Shown here piece after piece: positions 1 to 13,727 of a stretch of 64,000 nucleotides of DNA (position 1 is its first letter; every line of letters starts with the position of its first letter). The notes under the pieces were generated by a model that had not been told where the DNA came from, ran no database searches, and worked only from the letters and a program-made list of their open reading frames with translations. A program made the position numbers and the translations under genes. Source of the stretch: Eleginops maclovinus (taxonomy: Eukaryota > Chordata > Actinopteri > Perciformes > Eleginopidae); the NCBI RefSeq assembly GCF_036324505.1, contig NC_086350.1, forward strand, positions 14,636,032-14,700,031. The letters run 5' to 3'.

Positions 1-832
1 AGAGTTCTCATGATTGAAGTATCTTTGGGATAAAACCTAAGACTGAATCAATCTTCTGGCTGATCCCTCAGATGAGACTGCAGCTGAGGAGGGTGTGGAG
101 GGCTTCTGCTAAAGACAGTGAAGGACATGGAGATGCAATATTATCCTCTGACTAATGACAGAGGGAATAGGAGGCAAAAGTAAGTGAGCACTTCATCACT
201 GCCTGATTTTCCAGAGTGTTGAGGGCTGGAGACTGCAAGATGGTGTTAACCTGGGATGCTCTGTACACACTTAACACTTTTTAAAGAAATGCATCTGTGT
301 TGAAAGCCTGTAAGCTAAAACCAAAGCAGAGTTAGTAAGGAAGCAAAGCAAATATCAGCATGACGGCGGAGAGAAATATTCAGATTGTTCGTTGGCCTAA
401 TCGAACTGAAAGGAAACGCTCAGGTAAGGTGTAATGGTTTTATTCTACATTTTTGACGGTCAAAGGTGCGGGAATGTAAGATCAAATTAAAACATGTCTA
501 ACTCAGAAAAGTAAAATGACACTTAAATGTAAGATGAAACAACAAAATAAGCCTAAATATTTTGTCCTTAGATTAAACTTGATGTACTAAAACAACAGAA
601 AATGTGCGCTTGTATTTTCCAGTCATTTAACACCACACCACACTGAGGGGCCTGCTGCCAGGTTACACACTGAACAAAAGCCAGACAATTTGTAATATTT
701 AGTACATTTTAGCATTATCAGTCAGCCTGCCTCACAGCTGAGGCAGATGTACTGGGCTTTTGTTAAGGATGCAACTCAGTAGGAGGCGGCAGTCTCTGTT
801 TGCTTAGTTACACTGCACTCGCTCAGACTTAC
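1..832 (-). other. intron toward PDZ exon
   Basis: No PDZ coding (GFGFVLRG or similar) is visible here. On the plus strand ATG at 361 opens 21 codons ending at a consensus donor (CTCAG|GTAAGG near 424), noted as a weak curiosity. Confidence 0.7.
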
Positions 833-886
833 CAAGGGAACACAGAGCTCCTGCTGCTGGAGCCAGGAGACCCGTAACAAACCTTT
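833..886 (-). CDS. candidate 54-nt Ser-rich cassette exon before PDZ
   Basis: A 54-nt segment with a strong acceptor (CCTCCCTCCTGCAG) and a consensus donor (GTAAGT). Entered in phase 2 from the exon at 2134 it reads (R)KVCYGSPGSSSRSSVFP and leaves two bases, so frame is kept into the PDZ exon. It has no stop. SHANK1 carries a short extra segment (LIDGIDSG) at the same place between SYDSF and SDY, so insertions are tolerated there. CAG CAG GAG inside offers minor alternative acceptors. It could add Ser phosphosites just before the PDZ domain. Prediction only. Confidence 0.55.
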
Positions 887-2133
887 CTGCAGGAGGGAGG
901 TCAAAGGTTTTCTTTCATAAAAGGCTATCTATCCACTTTTGCACCAAATATTATGCACAGAAACCTGTGTTGGTTAAGCATCACTAAGATGCTTTGTTTC
1001 GGTCCAAAACCTTTTATCCACTACGCTTAAATCTCTGCCCTATGCCCCAAAATGCTGCATTAATGCAATACACTCTCCTTCAGATTATTTTCGGCCCACG
1101 TAACTCAATGAAAAACTCTCATGTAAAACACAATTTAAAACGATAAATGTCTCCTCAAAATAAACCTGTCCTTTGACATTAGAGATAGTATTATTCCTGA
1201 GACTACACTTCAGATATCCTTCAAAGAAATTGTACCATGTAACAAAATAACTTTCTGTCCTACCTTTTGCTGCAACTGGTATTCTATTCAGATATTCCTA
1301 TGTTGCAACTGCTCCTTAAAACCTCTCTTAGCCGTAACCTGCTGTGATTTTGTGCAGTGATTTTATTTTACTGTCACACCTCTGGAAAGCATCACAACAT
1401 GAACTTGGTTTTCTTTTCCTCCAGTACTCATCCAACACCTGCACTGTACTAACAAACAAATATATATACTCGGTATGTATACCACTCAATGGCCCATATA
1501 CTGTATGTAGACTAACACAGGTTAGAAAGACTGTGCTAATGATACTTCAACAAACCTGCAGCTCTGGTAACAGAGATAGCATTTAATCCAACTAAAACCT
1601 AGAATGCAAGAACTTGACATTTAATAAAAAGGCTGAGAAAGTGGGTGGATACAATGCTCACCAGACTAGCGTGTGTCTCATACTGACACACTGTGGCATT
1701 AAAGTCAGAATTTGCATCATAACCACACAAAGCCTGCTACTCCATTCTCAGATAATCTTTATTTAAAAAAGAGAAAGCACTGACACTCTCTACACAATAA
1801 AGGTCAGAGGAACAGCTTAAAGAAAATAAAGACATGTAAAATATCCCGGGAACTCAACATTTTAGGCACAAAAACATGCATGTAGAATATACTGTATATG
1901 TGTGCACATACAGACAAAACAAATTGCTTAACAGGTCGAAGTGAGAGCACCAGCAGCCTTTCACCTTTAGATGGCAGCACCTCCATAACAGTCCAACACC
2001 TTCTCACAGGGACTGCATTACCATTGTATAGGTAAAGCAGCATTATGAGATATGACAATGTGCACTACAGTATACACTAATATCATGGTCTGCACTTTGC
2101 ATTAGCGTGCTAGCTCAAGGAACGAGGCTGTAC
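887..2133 (-). other. intron between pre-PDZ exon and Ser-rich candidate
   Basis: AT-rich single-copy sequence. I see no other exon or repeat in it. Confidence 0.7.
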
Positions 2134-2209
2134 CTGTATGAGGTGAAGTTGTCATAGGATCCCACAGTGTAGTGTCTGAACAGTCTCTTAGTGCGGTCCT
2201 CCCGAGTCT
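2134..2209 (-). CDS. shank3: shank3 exon: pre-PDZ segment
   Basis: 76-nt exon entered in phase 1 and leaving two bases. It encodes (E)TREDRTKRLFRHYTVGSYD then NFTSY. TREDRTKRLFRHYTVGSYD is the highly conserved segment between the SH3 and PDZ domains of SHANK3; SHANK2 has TRADRSKKLFRHY. The acceptor is TTTTACAG and the donor GTACAG, moderate. In mammals the next exon starts SDYVIDDKVAVLQK and opens the PDZ domain. It is not present between here and position 1, so the PDZ exon lies outside the window. Confidence 0.96.
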
Positions 2210-4697
2210 CTGTAAAACAAATTAAACGCATTTTAATTTGCAACCTTTTGTCCCAGATTGGAGAAAAGGTGCTCGATGCATGCACTTCTTGAATATCATT
2301 AAGGAAGGACACCGTTTATAAGGGATTATAAGAAGCTCTTGGTATGTAAGGATAAAATGAAACTGTAAAATGTAATTCTGTTAGCACCAAAAGGGGTTAC
2401 GCTTCCACAGAGAATGAATTATCATGACCATGCTTCATTTATCATAAACTACCACATTATAATTGTCCCATGGTAATTTTATGTTTTTCAAACAGTCAAA
2501 TAATTCCATAATTCTTCATTTAAAGCATTTCCTCTGAAGCTGGCAAATGCACTAGAATGGGAACAATGTTAAGCTCAATTAATATTGTGAGTAAGTGTGT
2601 GTTTGTGCGAGTGTGTGTTTCTTGTCAGCATGTGGGTAGATTTATCCTATGGGAGTGCTGATAGAGATCGATGCCCTCTCCCCATTCCAATAATACACAC
2701 TGCAACTCCACTAAACAGCAATCTGCTGACTACACAACCCGACAACCTTTCACAGCACACAGAAAATCTTAATTGGGCAACGCTGTGAGAGCGAGGGGTG
2801 TCCTCGAGGTGATGTGAGACAAATGGCACGAAGCCATGACTCTGGCTAGTAATCCTGGTCACATGTCCTTCCACTGCTAGTGTTTCCTGTCACTGACTGT
2901 GCTATCAAATAAAGGCACTACTTCAAGCTGTTGAGATATCCACTATACTTGTGTATGAGAAAGACTTCGACTTGTAAAGAGCAATAAGGGATAGAGATCA
3001 AGTGACTGAGCAGACTTGAAGAGGCTGGTATCCTCAGATCCACTTCAGCCTGTCCATCTGACTGTGTGTGTGAGTGACAGACTGCCAGCTGAGTCAACCT
3101 GAAGCTCTGATAACTGCATCCAGTGACACTTGGTGACAAACCAGAAGGACCAAAAAAGGGAATAAAGACAAGATGTAGCAATCCTCTGAACCATCATCCT
3201 CTGCTCTTCCTCTCACCTGCCTTCTCATTTTCTTCCCCTGTCGTTCTCCTAAAATTCTCCTTGTTTACCTTGTTCCTCACAATCAAATCTGTCTCTCTTA
3301 TGTTTACACATTCATTTGATTCAGAATGATTGCAAAAGTGTAGCTGTTCCATTCCCTCATTGAACATGCTCCACTCAAAAGAAGGGCACTGATTTAATGA
3401 ATACACCGTACAGAAAAAAAACAAGCTCTGTCTACTATTAAATAACAGGATTATCCACCAAAAACAGGCAGACATGTTTAAATGGTTTTCAGCGCAGCTT
3501 CCAAGAAGCTTGATAGCTTTTTGCAACTGAATATGTAACATGAAGTTTTGCATTCACTCCATCAGAAGAAAGGAAATCATGGGATTATTTCTAATTTAAC
3601 GGCAGTGATTAAATCAATAAACCTCAATAAATACTGGGAAAAGCATGTTCAGTAAGGTGATAGGTGTCATAATGAATTCAAGGCGTTCAGGTCTTTTCTC
3701 TGAGGTGAACAAAAGTTATTTCATAAAAATCCTCTATACAACCTTTAGCTGTTTATCTGAATTGTCTTTCTGAGGGTTTCCTAAGTGTATATCCCTGTGG
3801 ATAAGGATTAAGTTACAAAAAAATGCACAGAGGATATCTTCCTTTTGGCACCCACTCCCCTTGTATGGGTTTATAGGTGTATTGGAAAACTGCCGAGGCA
3901 ATGATGTTATAGCAACAATGTAAGCAGCAGTTAAGTGATGTCACTATCCTATCCTCCTAATGAGACCGTGTTTCTATAGCTTTCTCTGCAGCAAAATAAG
4001 GACCAGTGAATTGTTTTTAACTTGATCTGACATCTTACAACCTGGATGAGAGATAGGAAACTTAAGAGTAGATACATCAAATTAAATTTAGAATGAAATG
4101 AAGCTGAGTGATTCTTTTTGTGAGGATATCAGTGGAGGTAAGGTATTGAAAAAAAAGTGAGGTGAGCTGATTGGTATTTCGTCTGGTCCAGAAGGTTACT
4201 CAACGTGTTCTCTTGGGAGGAAAGACGTGGCATTTTGTTAACAGTGCTTGTCGAAGGGAAGATGAGACGAAAAAGTTGATATTTGGGCAGAAAGTTATGA
4301 ATGAGTCAGCAATTGTCTTCTCCTGCACATTTAGAGTCCATCTTTTACAGTCCTCACGAAGCTTTCACACACACACTCCTCACATATCATCAGAAAAGCC
4401 CTTCAAAGAGGACAAAAGAAAAAGAAAATCAGCTAAATGTTGGATAATTTCTCGAGTTAGTGAGCGTGAATTTGCAGACTGACAGTATTTTGTGTGTCTG
4501 AGCAGAATATGTGTTTCTGTATGTACAGTGTGTGTGCGTGCGTGCACACATTGTGATACCAGATGCAGTCTAAGAGTGTGAAATGTAGCTCATTCATCAC
4601 AGTTGTCATCTATTTTGTACAGCCCAGGAGCATCTAAAGGCAGGGCCCTGATAGCACAGATAACCTAAACTCCACTTCCATCTATCACAAGGACGCA

Positions 4698-4844
<147 letters not shown>

Positions 4845-7800
4845 ACCACAAAAGGATGTTAAACATTGTTCAAGTTGACGTATATTAAGAGCGTTTTGAG
4901 GTTTATTTTAAATATTTTTGAGGTTTGCCTTCTGGAGGCCATGGTTTATCTCCAGTCGGGAACAAAATAAGGAGAAGCATCTTCCAATCTTCACCAGAGC
5001 TAAGTCCTCTGGGCTGTCAGGGAGTTAGGTACGCTGAGATTCCAGAGAACAAAGACAATTATCTACTCAGTAAACTCATTGTAATAGAGTCGTTTCAAAA
5101 TAAAGCAAATTAAATGATTACCATCTATTTCAAGCACCATGAAAAAAAGGATGGATTCGGCTGGATTTAGACATACTGTTGCTGTTGAGGTCCAGATAAA
5201 ACATTCAGTTATAAAACCACTCAAACAATATTGAAAGACCTACAGTTTCTTTCAGAAAAAAACCAAATATCTAATGAATTAGCCGAAAAATAGGAAGAGA
5301 CACAGTGAACACACAGAGGTAGAAGGCAAGAAATGAAATGAGGGAGGCGTTGCCCATTAGTGCTTATTAGAAATTGCCCTAAGTGTGGTTTATTAGGAGA
5401 TACCTGGAGAGTGAGGCACATGCATTAGACTGTGGATGCTGCTTCTGGGGACAGATACACAGCTGGTGGTAACGACATCAGGAGCAACAATATATGTGTG
5501 ACTTTATTCAAACAATCAAGTGAATCTGTTACTGGTCAGAGAAACACAATTTCCTGAGCAGCAAACCCAAAAACTGAGAGAGCTTCTGCTGCCCTATGCT
5601 TTTTGTGAAAATCACAACTGTACCAATCGTGCTACCGGGCTTTGATTGCATTGATGACGTCCACCTAACCGTAACCCAAAACTACCCCTTATGTTTGTCC
5701 CACAAAAATGTGGAGCTGCAGTGATAAAACATTGTGTAATAACTACGTTGGACAAGAGATTTTGCTGAACTAGTTAATTATAGTAAGACTTATTAAATCC
5801 TTTTGATAGTAAATATAAAAGCCTGTCATGTAATTTTCTTTTGCTAGTTTGTTACAGTGCCACCAAAAGCAAAACAAGGCCATATTTTTCTTGTCAGCAC
5901 CACATGACAAGTAATCAAGCTGTATGTTTTCCTCTACACATGCATATTATTCTTTTATTAAAAAAGAAGCTAAAATCCTAGCTCAATTTAGGAAAGGTTG
6001 TTTTGCCTTTCTATTTCCCTCGAATTTACAAACAACATTGATTTGAAATCCCCCTTACAGAGATCAACGCTTTGCATCAGCCTGATCTAAAGATGTAATC
6101 TGGGATGGATTGAAAGGTTTTGTTTCTTTGTGTTATAAGATGGGAGAATAAGTTGTAAGTCTGCTCTCACGGGTGACAGCTGTGAACCCAGTGCATAGTC
6201 GAGACAAAAGCATATTTAACGCATGAGCTGAAACATTGTCGCTCTTCCTGTCACTCTCTTTAACCTGCTGCATCTCTGATTGTTCTGCTGTGAAGGTCCC
6301 TGAATGAGCTCACGGTGATTCTCTACTCTGTACAAATTGTTACACCATCACTGTCCTTGTCCGAAGGACGCAAGAGCTACATCCCACACACACACATGCA
6401 CAGAGACACGAACCAATACATGCACACGCACCATCTCCGAGCCTTGCTGGATGAGAATTAACCTATGCTGTTTTGCCGCTGATAACAGCTTCAGACAAAC
6501 ATGCACACACACTCACAAAAACACACAAATTCATTCAGTGAGCCTCATTGACTTTTTAATTCTTCCACTCCCCCACTAGTCCCTCATTTCCTTTCCACCT
6601 TCTCTCTCGGCCTCCTCATTTATGTTGTGTTGTAGTAAACTCTGAGGGCTCCTTACACATTGACTACAAAACACTGATTTAATTGATCAGAATAATGCTC
6701 GACTCTCTGGAGTAACATCATCCCAAGAGCAAGACAGCGTGGAGGGGAGGGGGGGGGTTTCAAAATAACAATAAAGACAGAACCATAGTTTCTTTCTTTC
6801 TCTTTTGTGCTGTCACACAATTAGCTGTTGCTCCACAGATCCAACAGGGGGTTGCTGGCCCATGCATGTGGCTACAAGGCTAACCCACTTCCACACAGAA
6901 TAGAGAACAAAGCAACGTCTTCATTTTCTTTTCCCTTTTCATCTTCATGTCTACTCCGGATTTCCTGATCCTCTACTGAACGACTCTTGAAAAAGACTTT
7001 TAAAAAAGGTGAATTATTTTTTTCACTCCTGTTTGAAATTAGTCATGCTCACAAGAAGACAGTGTGATAGAGAGGACACTGAAGGAAGAGTAGTCACTAC
7101 AAAAGAAAGACTTAAAAGCAGGCTCTGTATCAATTTAATCTTTATGTGGTTTGTACATATAGGGAGTTCTGATGAACCATGCATACGGTTTAGAGCTGCA
7201 GGATAATCTTCAACATCAAAGGTGACAACTTGAACTGTATGACACACATACTTTATAAATGGGTATGACGCACTACTAGATCTTTCATCCAGCTATTTGT
7301 CTGCATACATGGACATGATAAGCAGAAAGTGGGGTTGGTTAATTAACTGTGAAGTATATGTCAGAACAAAAAGAAAGGATGAGGAGGAGAAAAACAGAGA
7401 GCAAATGTTAGAGTGGAAAGACAGGGAAGACAGATTAACTAGAAGACTAGAGTAGATGGCAACTGAGTGAAAATATCTCTAAGAGTTTATCGTGTGTTTA
7501 ATGATGTATCCTGACAAATAGTCCTGATTAGTGTCTTTCAAAACATTATCGCTCAGAAATAATGCACCAACAAACAAGACAACATCATTTTCATCATTTC
7601 CTTTAAATGGCTCAGTTTGAATACTGGAGAAAGTAGTAGATTGAGGAGGAGCAGCAACAGCACACATCCAACTCCTGCTGTTGTGTAGAAATCTACTCAA
7701 GATATGACAATGCGATAATTGTGGACTAACTATTAAAGCAGTAGGCCCTATGTGTTATTTTTGTTGGGATATACACAGATACACCCGTTTTTGTATTTCT

Positions 7801-7935
7801 GACAAAGTAGTTGCTCAAGGAGGGTATACTATCTACAGAATAATGGTACCTGTAGTATCAGAATGATTGTTTGCTAATACGTTAACAAAGGGAGAAGCTA
7901 AATGAACCAGGGAATACCTGGGATCCCAACTTTGA

Positions 7936-8674
7936 AGGGATAATCAGGCGAAAATTTACCCTAGGGTCATCAACCAGTATGGAGCTTGCCCGGAAAAACC
8001 GGGAGCAACGCTAATAGCCAAAATGGCTTACAGTGCATTCGATCGGGGCAGTGCGCAGAACGCTTCCAAAACAGCATTTTTTAACCACTAACATTGCTCG
8101 AAATAGCACCAAACCTCTGCAGTAGCATGACTAGGGTCCCTACACATAAAACGGAGCACCAACAACGTAGTTTGCAAACCCGAAGTTTATTAAAAATAAC
8201 TGTTTTACAAGACTCACCAACTGCCCCCCATTCCTGGTCCTCTCCAAGGAAAGTCCACACAAGTCGATTATCGAATGCACTGGAGTTCAGTTCAAGGAGG
8301 AAAGTTTTGGAATGTATAATTCCATGGAAATTCATATCTAGTGAGTGTTGACACGGAAATGAAAGGAGTTGCCTGTAACTTACATGCAACTCCTTTCATT
8401 GGAATTATACATTCCAAAACATTGGACTACTGCCATGCCACTGCAGAGGTTTGGTGCTATTTCGAGCAATGTTAGTGGTTAAAAAATGCCGTTTTGGAAG
8501 CGTTCTGCGCACTGCCCCGATCGAATGCACTGTAAGCCATTTTGGCTATTAGTGTTGCTCCCGGTTTTCCCGGGCAAGCTCAATACTGGTTGATGAATGA
8601 ATGAATGGAGGGCTTACTTGATCAGTTTTCATGCAGAAAAAGACCCTGGGGTCAATTTTTGCCAGATTATCCCT
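7936..8674. mobile_element. TTAA-type inverted-repeat element (MITE-like)
   Basis: The ends are inverted repeats starting AGGGATAATC on both sides, with TTGA on the left (mutated) and TTAA on the right as the target site. The two arms pair over about 180 bp: the left arm has GCACCAAACCTCTGCAG near 8108 and the right arm its complement near 8440. A second, inner palindrome lies at about 8305-8425 around CCATGGAAATTC. TTAA targets are typical of piggyBac and Kolobok transposons. There is no transposase; open frames inside are incidental. It sits in the intron between the SH3 and pre-PDZ exons. Confidence 0.75.
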
Positions 8675-9568
8675 TTAAGGGGAAAAGCTTGGGCAGGGCG
8701 GACATGGTTCATCACTTGACCTCAACCTCAGAATGGCACGCTACTTTTACCTTAACGAGGACAGTCATTATTTGCACAATCCCAATTACCAAGAGGTCAA
8801 CAAAGATAAACATAAGCTATTTCATGTGTTTGAACAAATAACAATTATGGATTGCATCAAGACTTTCTATCTAACACTGCAGCAGATGGTAACTGGAAAT
8901 AAAAACTTAATAGGCGCTTAGATCAAAGTACTCACTAAGACAATGACATCGCAAGACAGGCTTTTAATAAAACTGAAATGGAGATGAGATGTAATAATAT
9001 AAGCACTAAAAAAAGAGTTCTTCTTAGCTGTCAGATGTAAGCCGGACAACGTTTTGCCGCTGCTCCATTACTAACAAAGTCAGATCTGCCCCCTCTTATT
9101 TCCAAAGACTAAGAAAGGATTGTTTGAGTAGTAGAATGCATTTCATAATCAAGATATATCTATATTAAAAAGGAAAACCTTCAATTACAAACATGTAGAA
9201 TAAAACGACAGCGTTTATTTGTTCATCAGCAAAGGGCTGAGATTAGGAAGAGGCAGTAGAGGAATATTGTTTCCAGTAATGAAGTGTTTTTCTTTCATTG
9301 CAGGGAATTCAACTCTGAGTCGTTAAACTTATAGTAGAGCACACTTGTCTTCTTTAAATGGAAAAGATGCACAGACAGACACTACTCTTTTGTCTACTGT
9401 CATATTGCAAATTGTTTATATTTATAGAAGGGTGTATGTTTAGGTTCTCCTTGAAGGTGACATTTTAAAATTAAATGCAGAATGACATGATGTGAGCCAT
9501 CTGTTTGCTCTCTATATTAGCCATGTGATGATGTCAGGACAATGCAGAGCTCTGGACAGGTAACTTAC

Positions 9569-9604
9569 CCCAGTAGAGGTCATAGAAAGTGTAGTTTGGA
9601 TATT
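9569..9604 (-). CDS. candidate 36-nt cassette exon between SH3 and PDZ
   Basis: A 36-nt segment between acceptor GAGGGCAG and donor GTAAGT. In the phase of the flanking exons it reads E-Y-P-N-Y-T-F-Y-D-L-Y-W and stays open, so it would insert 12 residues between MRQYDPRL and ETREDRT. Five of 12 residues are Tyr or Trp, an unusual composition for chance sequence. The donor is a consensus match. The acceptor tract (TTACTTTTGTGAGGGCAG) is only fair. Prediction only; I know of no described SHANK3 exon here. Confidence 0.5.
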
Positions 9605-10775
9605 CTGCCCTCACAAAAGTAACCATCCCGTCTATCCTGCTACACAGCACAGGCAGATCTGACACCATGACCGGGCAACAGTCCATCTTTCATCTCTTAG
9701 ACATTGACAAGAAGATTGACCGCCAGCTCGAATCACTGAAAAGAGCCGGGCCTGGCCTCCCTCTCATCCTCGCTTAGAGATGATTAAAATCACTCCTGAA
9801 ACGCCCATTTTGTGCAGTCGAATATTTGAAATTCCTTAGCACCCTATTCCTGTTAAAGTACTTTCCAATGTCTTCATTTTGAGAGTGAAATAAGACTCCC
9901 TGGATGAGTAGCAATGAAAACTGAGTGTCAATGTCTCTGGCTTAAATGTCCCATTTTATTTCAGCCTCCAGCAAACAACTCCGGCATAATATTTTGCATC
10001 TGTGCTGCTCTGCTGTCTTTCTTTTTTCTCCTCCCCTCTCTCAGAAGTGGTTGGTTTGTTGAAGAGCCTTCAGAGAGCTCATTGTTACCGTGTAAGTGTC
10101 AGCGTCAGAGACCAACAGCTATAAATACCTCTGCTCTATCAAAGTGCAAGCCTTGAATAATTCAGTCAAATTCAAACAACAAGAAGCAACTACTGTACAA
10201 GCTCATTGACGGCTCATCACCACACGCCTTTAAGTCAAGGTTGAAACAAGCAGAGATGAAATCAGAAAAACACAGACAAACAAACGCATATTTCTAGGAA
10301 TGACAAAGGAAGCAGGAGTAGTGTTCAGTGTTCAGTACAGGAACAAACTTCCCTAATATATGGAATAAGTGAGCATTGGGGTGTTCATAGAGATTCTGCC
10401 CTCCTTTTCTCTTCCGTCATTTCCTGTAACCTCTCTTCTGTACACTTCTAAATAAAGGATCTAAAAAATACTTTAAAAAGCAACAGCAGCATTCATGTTT
10501 ATATTAGCAGCAAAAATCCAAGTATAAAATCAAGGATCTTTTATCATCATTCCTAATTGCATCAAGTTCATGAAATACGAGTTGTGTGCAAAGCTTCTGT
10601 CTCTTTCTTTCCCAGTGCTTACAAAGGCCAAATATTTTACTGAACTTCAAAGGGGAATATTGCTCTGAGAGAAATGAAGGGAGGGAGAGTAAGACACGGC
10701 GAAAGAAAACAGGGGTGCCTCGGTGTAGAGGTAGGCACGAGATTAGTCATGCCAAGTCAGAGCTAGGTAAGCTAC

Positions 10776-10817
10776 TGTGTGTGTGTGTGTGTGTGTGTAG
10801 TGTGTGTGTGTGTGTGT
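10776..10817. repeat. (TG)n microsatellite, interrupted
   Basis: About 20 TG units broken once by TAG. Confidence 0.95.
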
Positions 10818-13655
10818 TTGTGTTGTTGTATGTGTTGTCGAATCATGGTAATGTAAGGGTTTATCTAAACCAATGATTCAACCCCGGGCTGAAGGAGTGT
10901 AGCTAACTACTACAGGTGAGTAAGGTGAGTGAGCAGCCATGACACTGTGAAATAGTCTTTTAGGTTTGGATGCAGTAACCTGCACATGCGTGTAGGTGCA
11001 TTTTTTTTTGTGTGTGCCTATGTGTTTGTGTGCAAGGGACCTGCTGTCATCCAATACGGCCCCTGTCAAATAAGATATGTCTCTGCTCCTCTGTGAGACC
11101 TGCTTCAGCTTTGATTCATTGTTCAAATTGCACTGCCATCTATTATGATTTGATATGGATCTGTCCTCCAGATAGAGAGATGGCTCAACACACTCGACTG
11201 ACTTCTGATGAAAAGTACAGATAGGGGCCATCACTCTGCTGCGAACAAACAAACACAACACTCACACAAGCCCCCACACACCTTGGGATGTGTCACTGTA
11301 GGACACTTCACATGGATTTTTTTGTAAAGGGGTAAACGGCAGGACTCCTCTGGAACTGCCAGGCTATTACACTGACTCAGCTTAACTTTAATACCAAGAC
11401 ATGTCTTCCCACCCCTCTCTCCCTCCCTCTCTAACCCCTCCTTCCCTCTCTCTTTCTAATAAGATGGATTAGTTCGCTATGCTAATCTAACTGCTGACTC
11501 CACACATAATATAGACAATAACTAGAGTGTGTATGTGCATAAGCATATATGTGTAAAAAAGCCTGCATATTTGCATGCATGTGCACAGGCACTGCTCTGT
11601 AGTGTCAGCATTTGCATATTCACTGCATTTTAAAAGTCACCACCAGAGAGTTTCTGACTGAACTCAATATCTACGTGATGTGCAATCCGGGCTTGAACAA
11701 ACACATTACATCCGATAGAGGACTAAACTGAGAGTAGTTTGTCATTGAGAGCTAAATGCTTTTTTGTATGTCTTACTAGCTTGCTTAGTTTAACCTTTGA
11801 GAACACTAAAAAACTGCAGACTGAATAAATCTGAACAATTAGACCTAAAATATAGAGTAGCTGCTATAATGAATCACAGCTTAAGATGGACAAGGTGACT
11901 GTGATTGCACACAGGGCTAGGTGAGGGATGAGGACACACATATATTCTGCCACAATCGCATATTTGGTCTTAAGCTGTCTTGTTTTCAAAATCCTGGAAA
12001 AACTGGAACAGAAAAATAACATATGTATGGTAAGCTCAATTGAAAATGCTACAAAAATACATACGAATTATTGTATTGAAAATATATAATTATGTAACAT
12101 TTGGTCATGTGAAACTTCTAAAGCATGCAACTTAAGCTTAACTTTGTCTCAGTTAACAGCTTGTCTTGAGCTGCCGTTGAATAATCCTCCAAAGGCTACA
12201 AAGAAGGCAAAAAAAAGTATAACATAAAAGGGGAGAAACAACAGTGATATAATGTGCTCTCAGCAGCAAGCAGAGGGAAAGGTGTGATAAGAAATACGCA
12301 GGTGTAATCAACACGTCTTTGATGTGTCTGGCTCTTTTAACACACAAAAACATTCATTTTCACCATGTTAGGGAAACATTTTAGGGGTGAAGGGGTTGAA
12401 GATCGTCCCAATATTGAAATGCTGATGCCATGACAAAGATGGGCAAACAGAAGGAAAGATAATGGGATAGTGGTGATGAAAAGGAGAGAAAGGGTTGAAG
12501 TTGCAGTTATTCCTGTCAAAATGTCAAGAGAATTGTCAGCGGACTAAAATGTAACTTAACTGAATCTATATATGTGCTGAATTTGCCTTTGCATGCAACA
12601 ATTCACATTTTGAACATTAAAAAATGGTATTACCCACCCTTGCAGGATAGCCCATGAGCTATTTGGATTAAAGAGTAATAGTCTTGCTTTACACAGTCAC
12701 AGTTTGACAACTACTCCTTCCTTTGTTTAAAATCCACAAATGGCTCCCTGTCCCCATGGACTACAACATATTCTGGTCTGTCTTTTATTTCGTCTTTTTG
12801 TTCTAATGTTCCAAGAGCACTCATATCCCAGCAAAGAATATTTCCATGATTGATTATTGAGTAAATCTTTACTTATTTAGTCAAGCCTTTGTCTTAATGC
12901 CTCAATGTTGTAGTATGTGGACACATGAACATTGTTGTCCGTTGTTTCAGTTAGTCTTCTGCTTTAACGTGAAACAGAAGAGCTTTCTAATAAGGAAGCT
13001 GCACTAAATACAGCTATATAAACACAGTCAGCTGTCTTCGGCTAAGATCATATTTGCAAAGCAAAGTTAGAATAGAGCCCTCTATATTTGTCTGTTAAAG
13101 TGTTAATGACCATAAAGGATTTTCTAATCAATGACATTGCGAAACAGGGTCAACAGACTTAAACAGGCTTAGATTATTGATATCCATCATCCAGCAATAA
13201 CTATTATACTTGCACCTTGGATATATGTCGGGAAGAACCGCGCTAGAAATAGCAAGGAGACCCCCAACTTTTGACTAGACACCTCCCTGTAATCTCCCAT
13301 AGAAATCCAGTGGCATATCTGTTTCCTCTCTCCTCCATCCTACCCTCCAACTTTCACTTCCCATGTCAATCTCAGCTGCCGCAGCAACGCTGATGTTTAA
13401 GCATTCTGGGGGAGTGCAGACACACTCCAAAACTTCTTAATGGGCAGGCTAAAAATAGCTCAGGCTGGATCTGACTGGGCTGATTCATGCGGCTGTGAGT
13501 CATTCAATGTGCCGCGGTGTGAGAAGAGCCAGGGAATACAGCGAACGAGCACAAAGAGAAAATAAATAAATGTTTTTTTGCTTGTTAAGACATAAAATCA
13601 TCGAGAAAATCGAGGATGGCTGTTCCCATCACAGAGAAAATGTGCATTACAATGC

Positions 13656-13660
<5 letters not shown>

Positions 13661-13724
<64 letters not shown>
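13661..13724. repeat. (GT)32 microsatellite
   Basis: Perfect tract in the intron between SH3 and pre-PDZ exons. Confidence 0.97.

Positions 13725-13727
<3 letters not shown>

Noticed and set aside
3022..3181. Search for tRNA, rRNA, snoRNA or CRISPR structure through the window
   Set aside because: Nothing with a tRNA box A/B pair, rRNA core or spaced direct repeats was recognised; the position given is only one place examined.
3194..3330. Two small exon-like segments (DRFDCEEQ and GEENEKA) with GTAAAC and GTGAGA donors
   Set aside because: The first has a purine-rich region instead of a pyrimidine tract; the second needs a poor GACAG acceptor. Using the better TTTTAG acceptor gives 32 nt and breaks frame.
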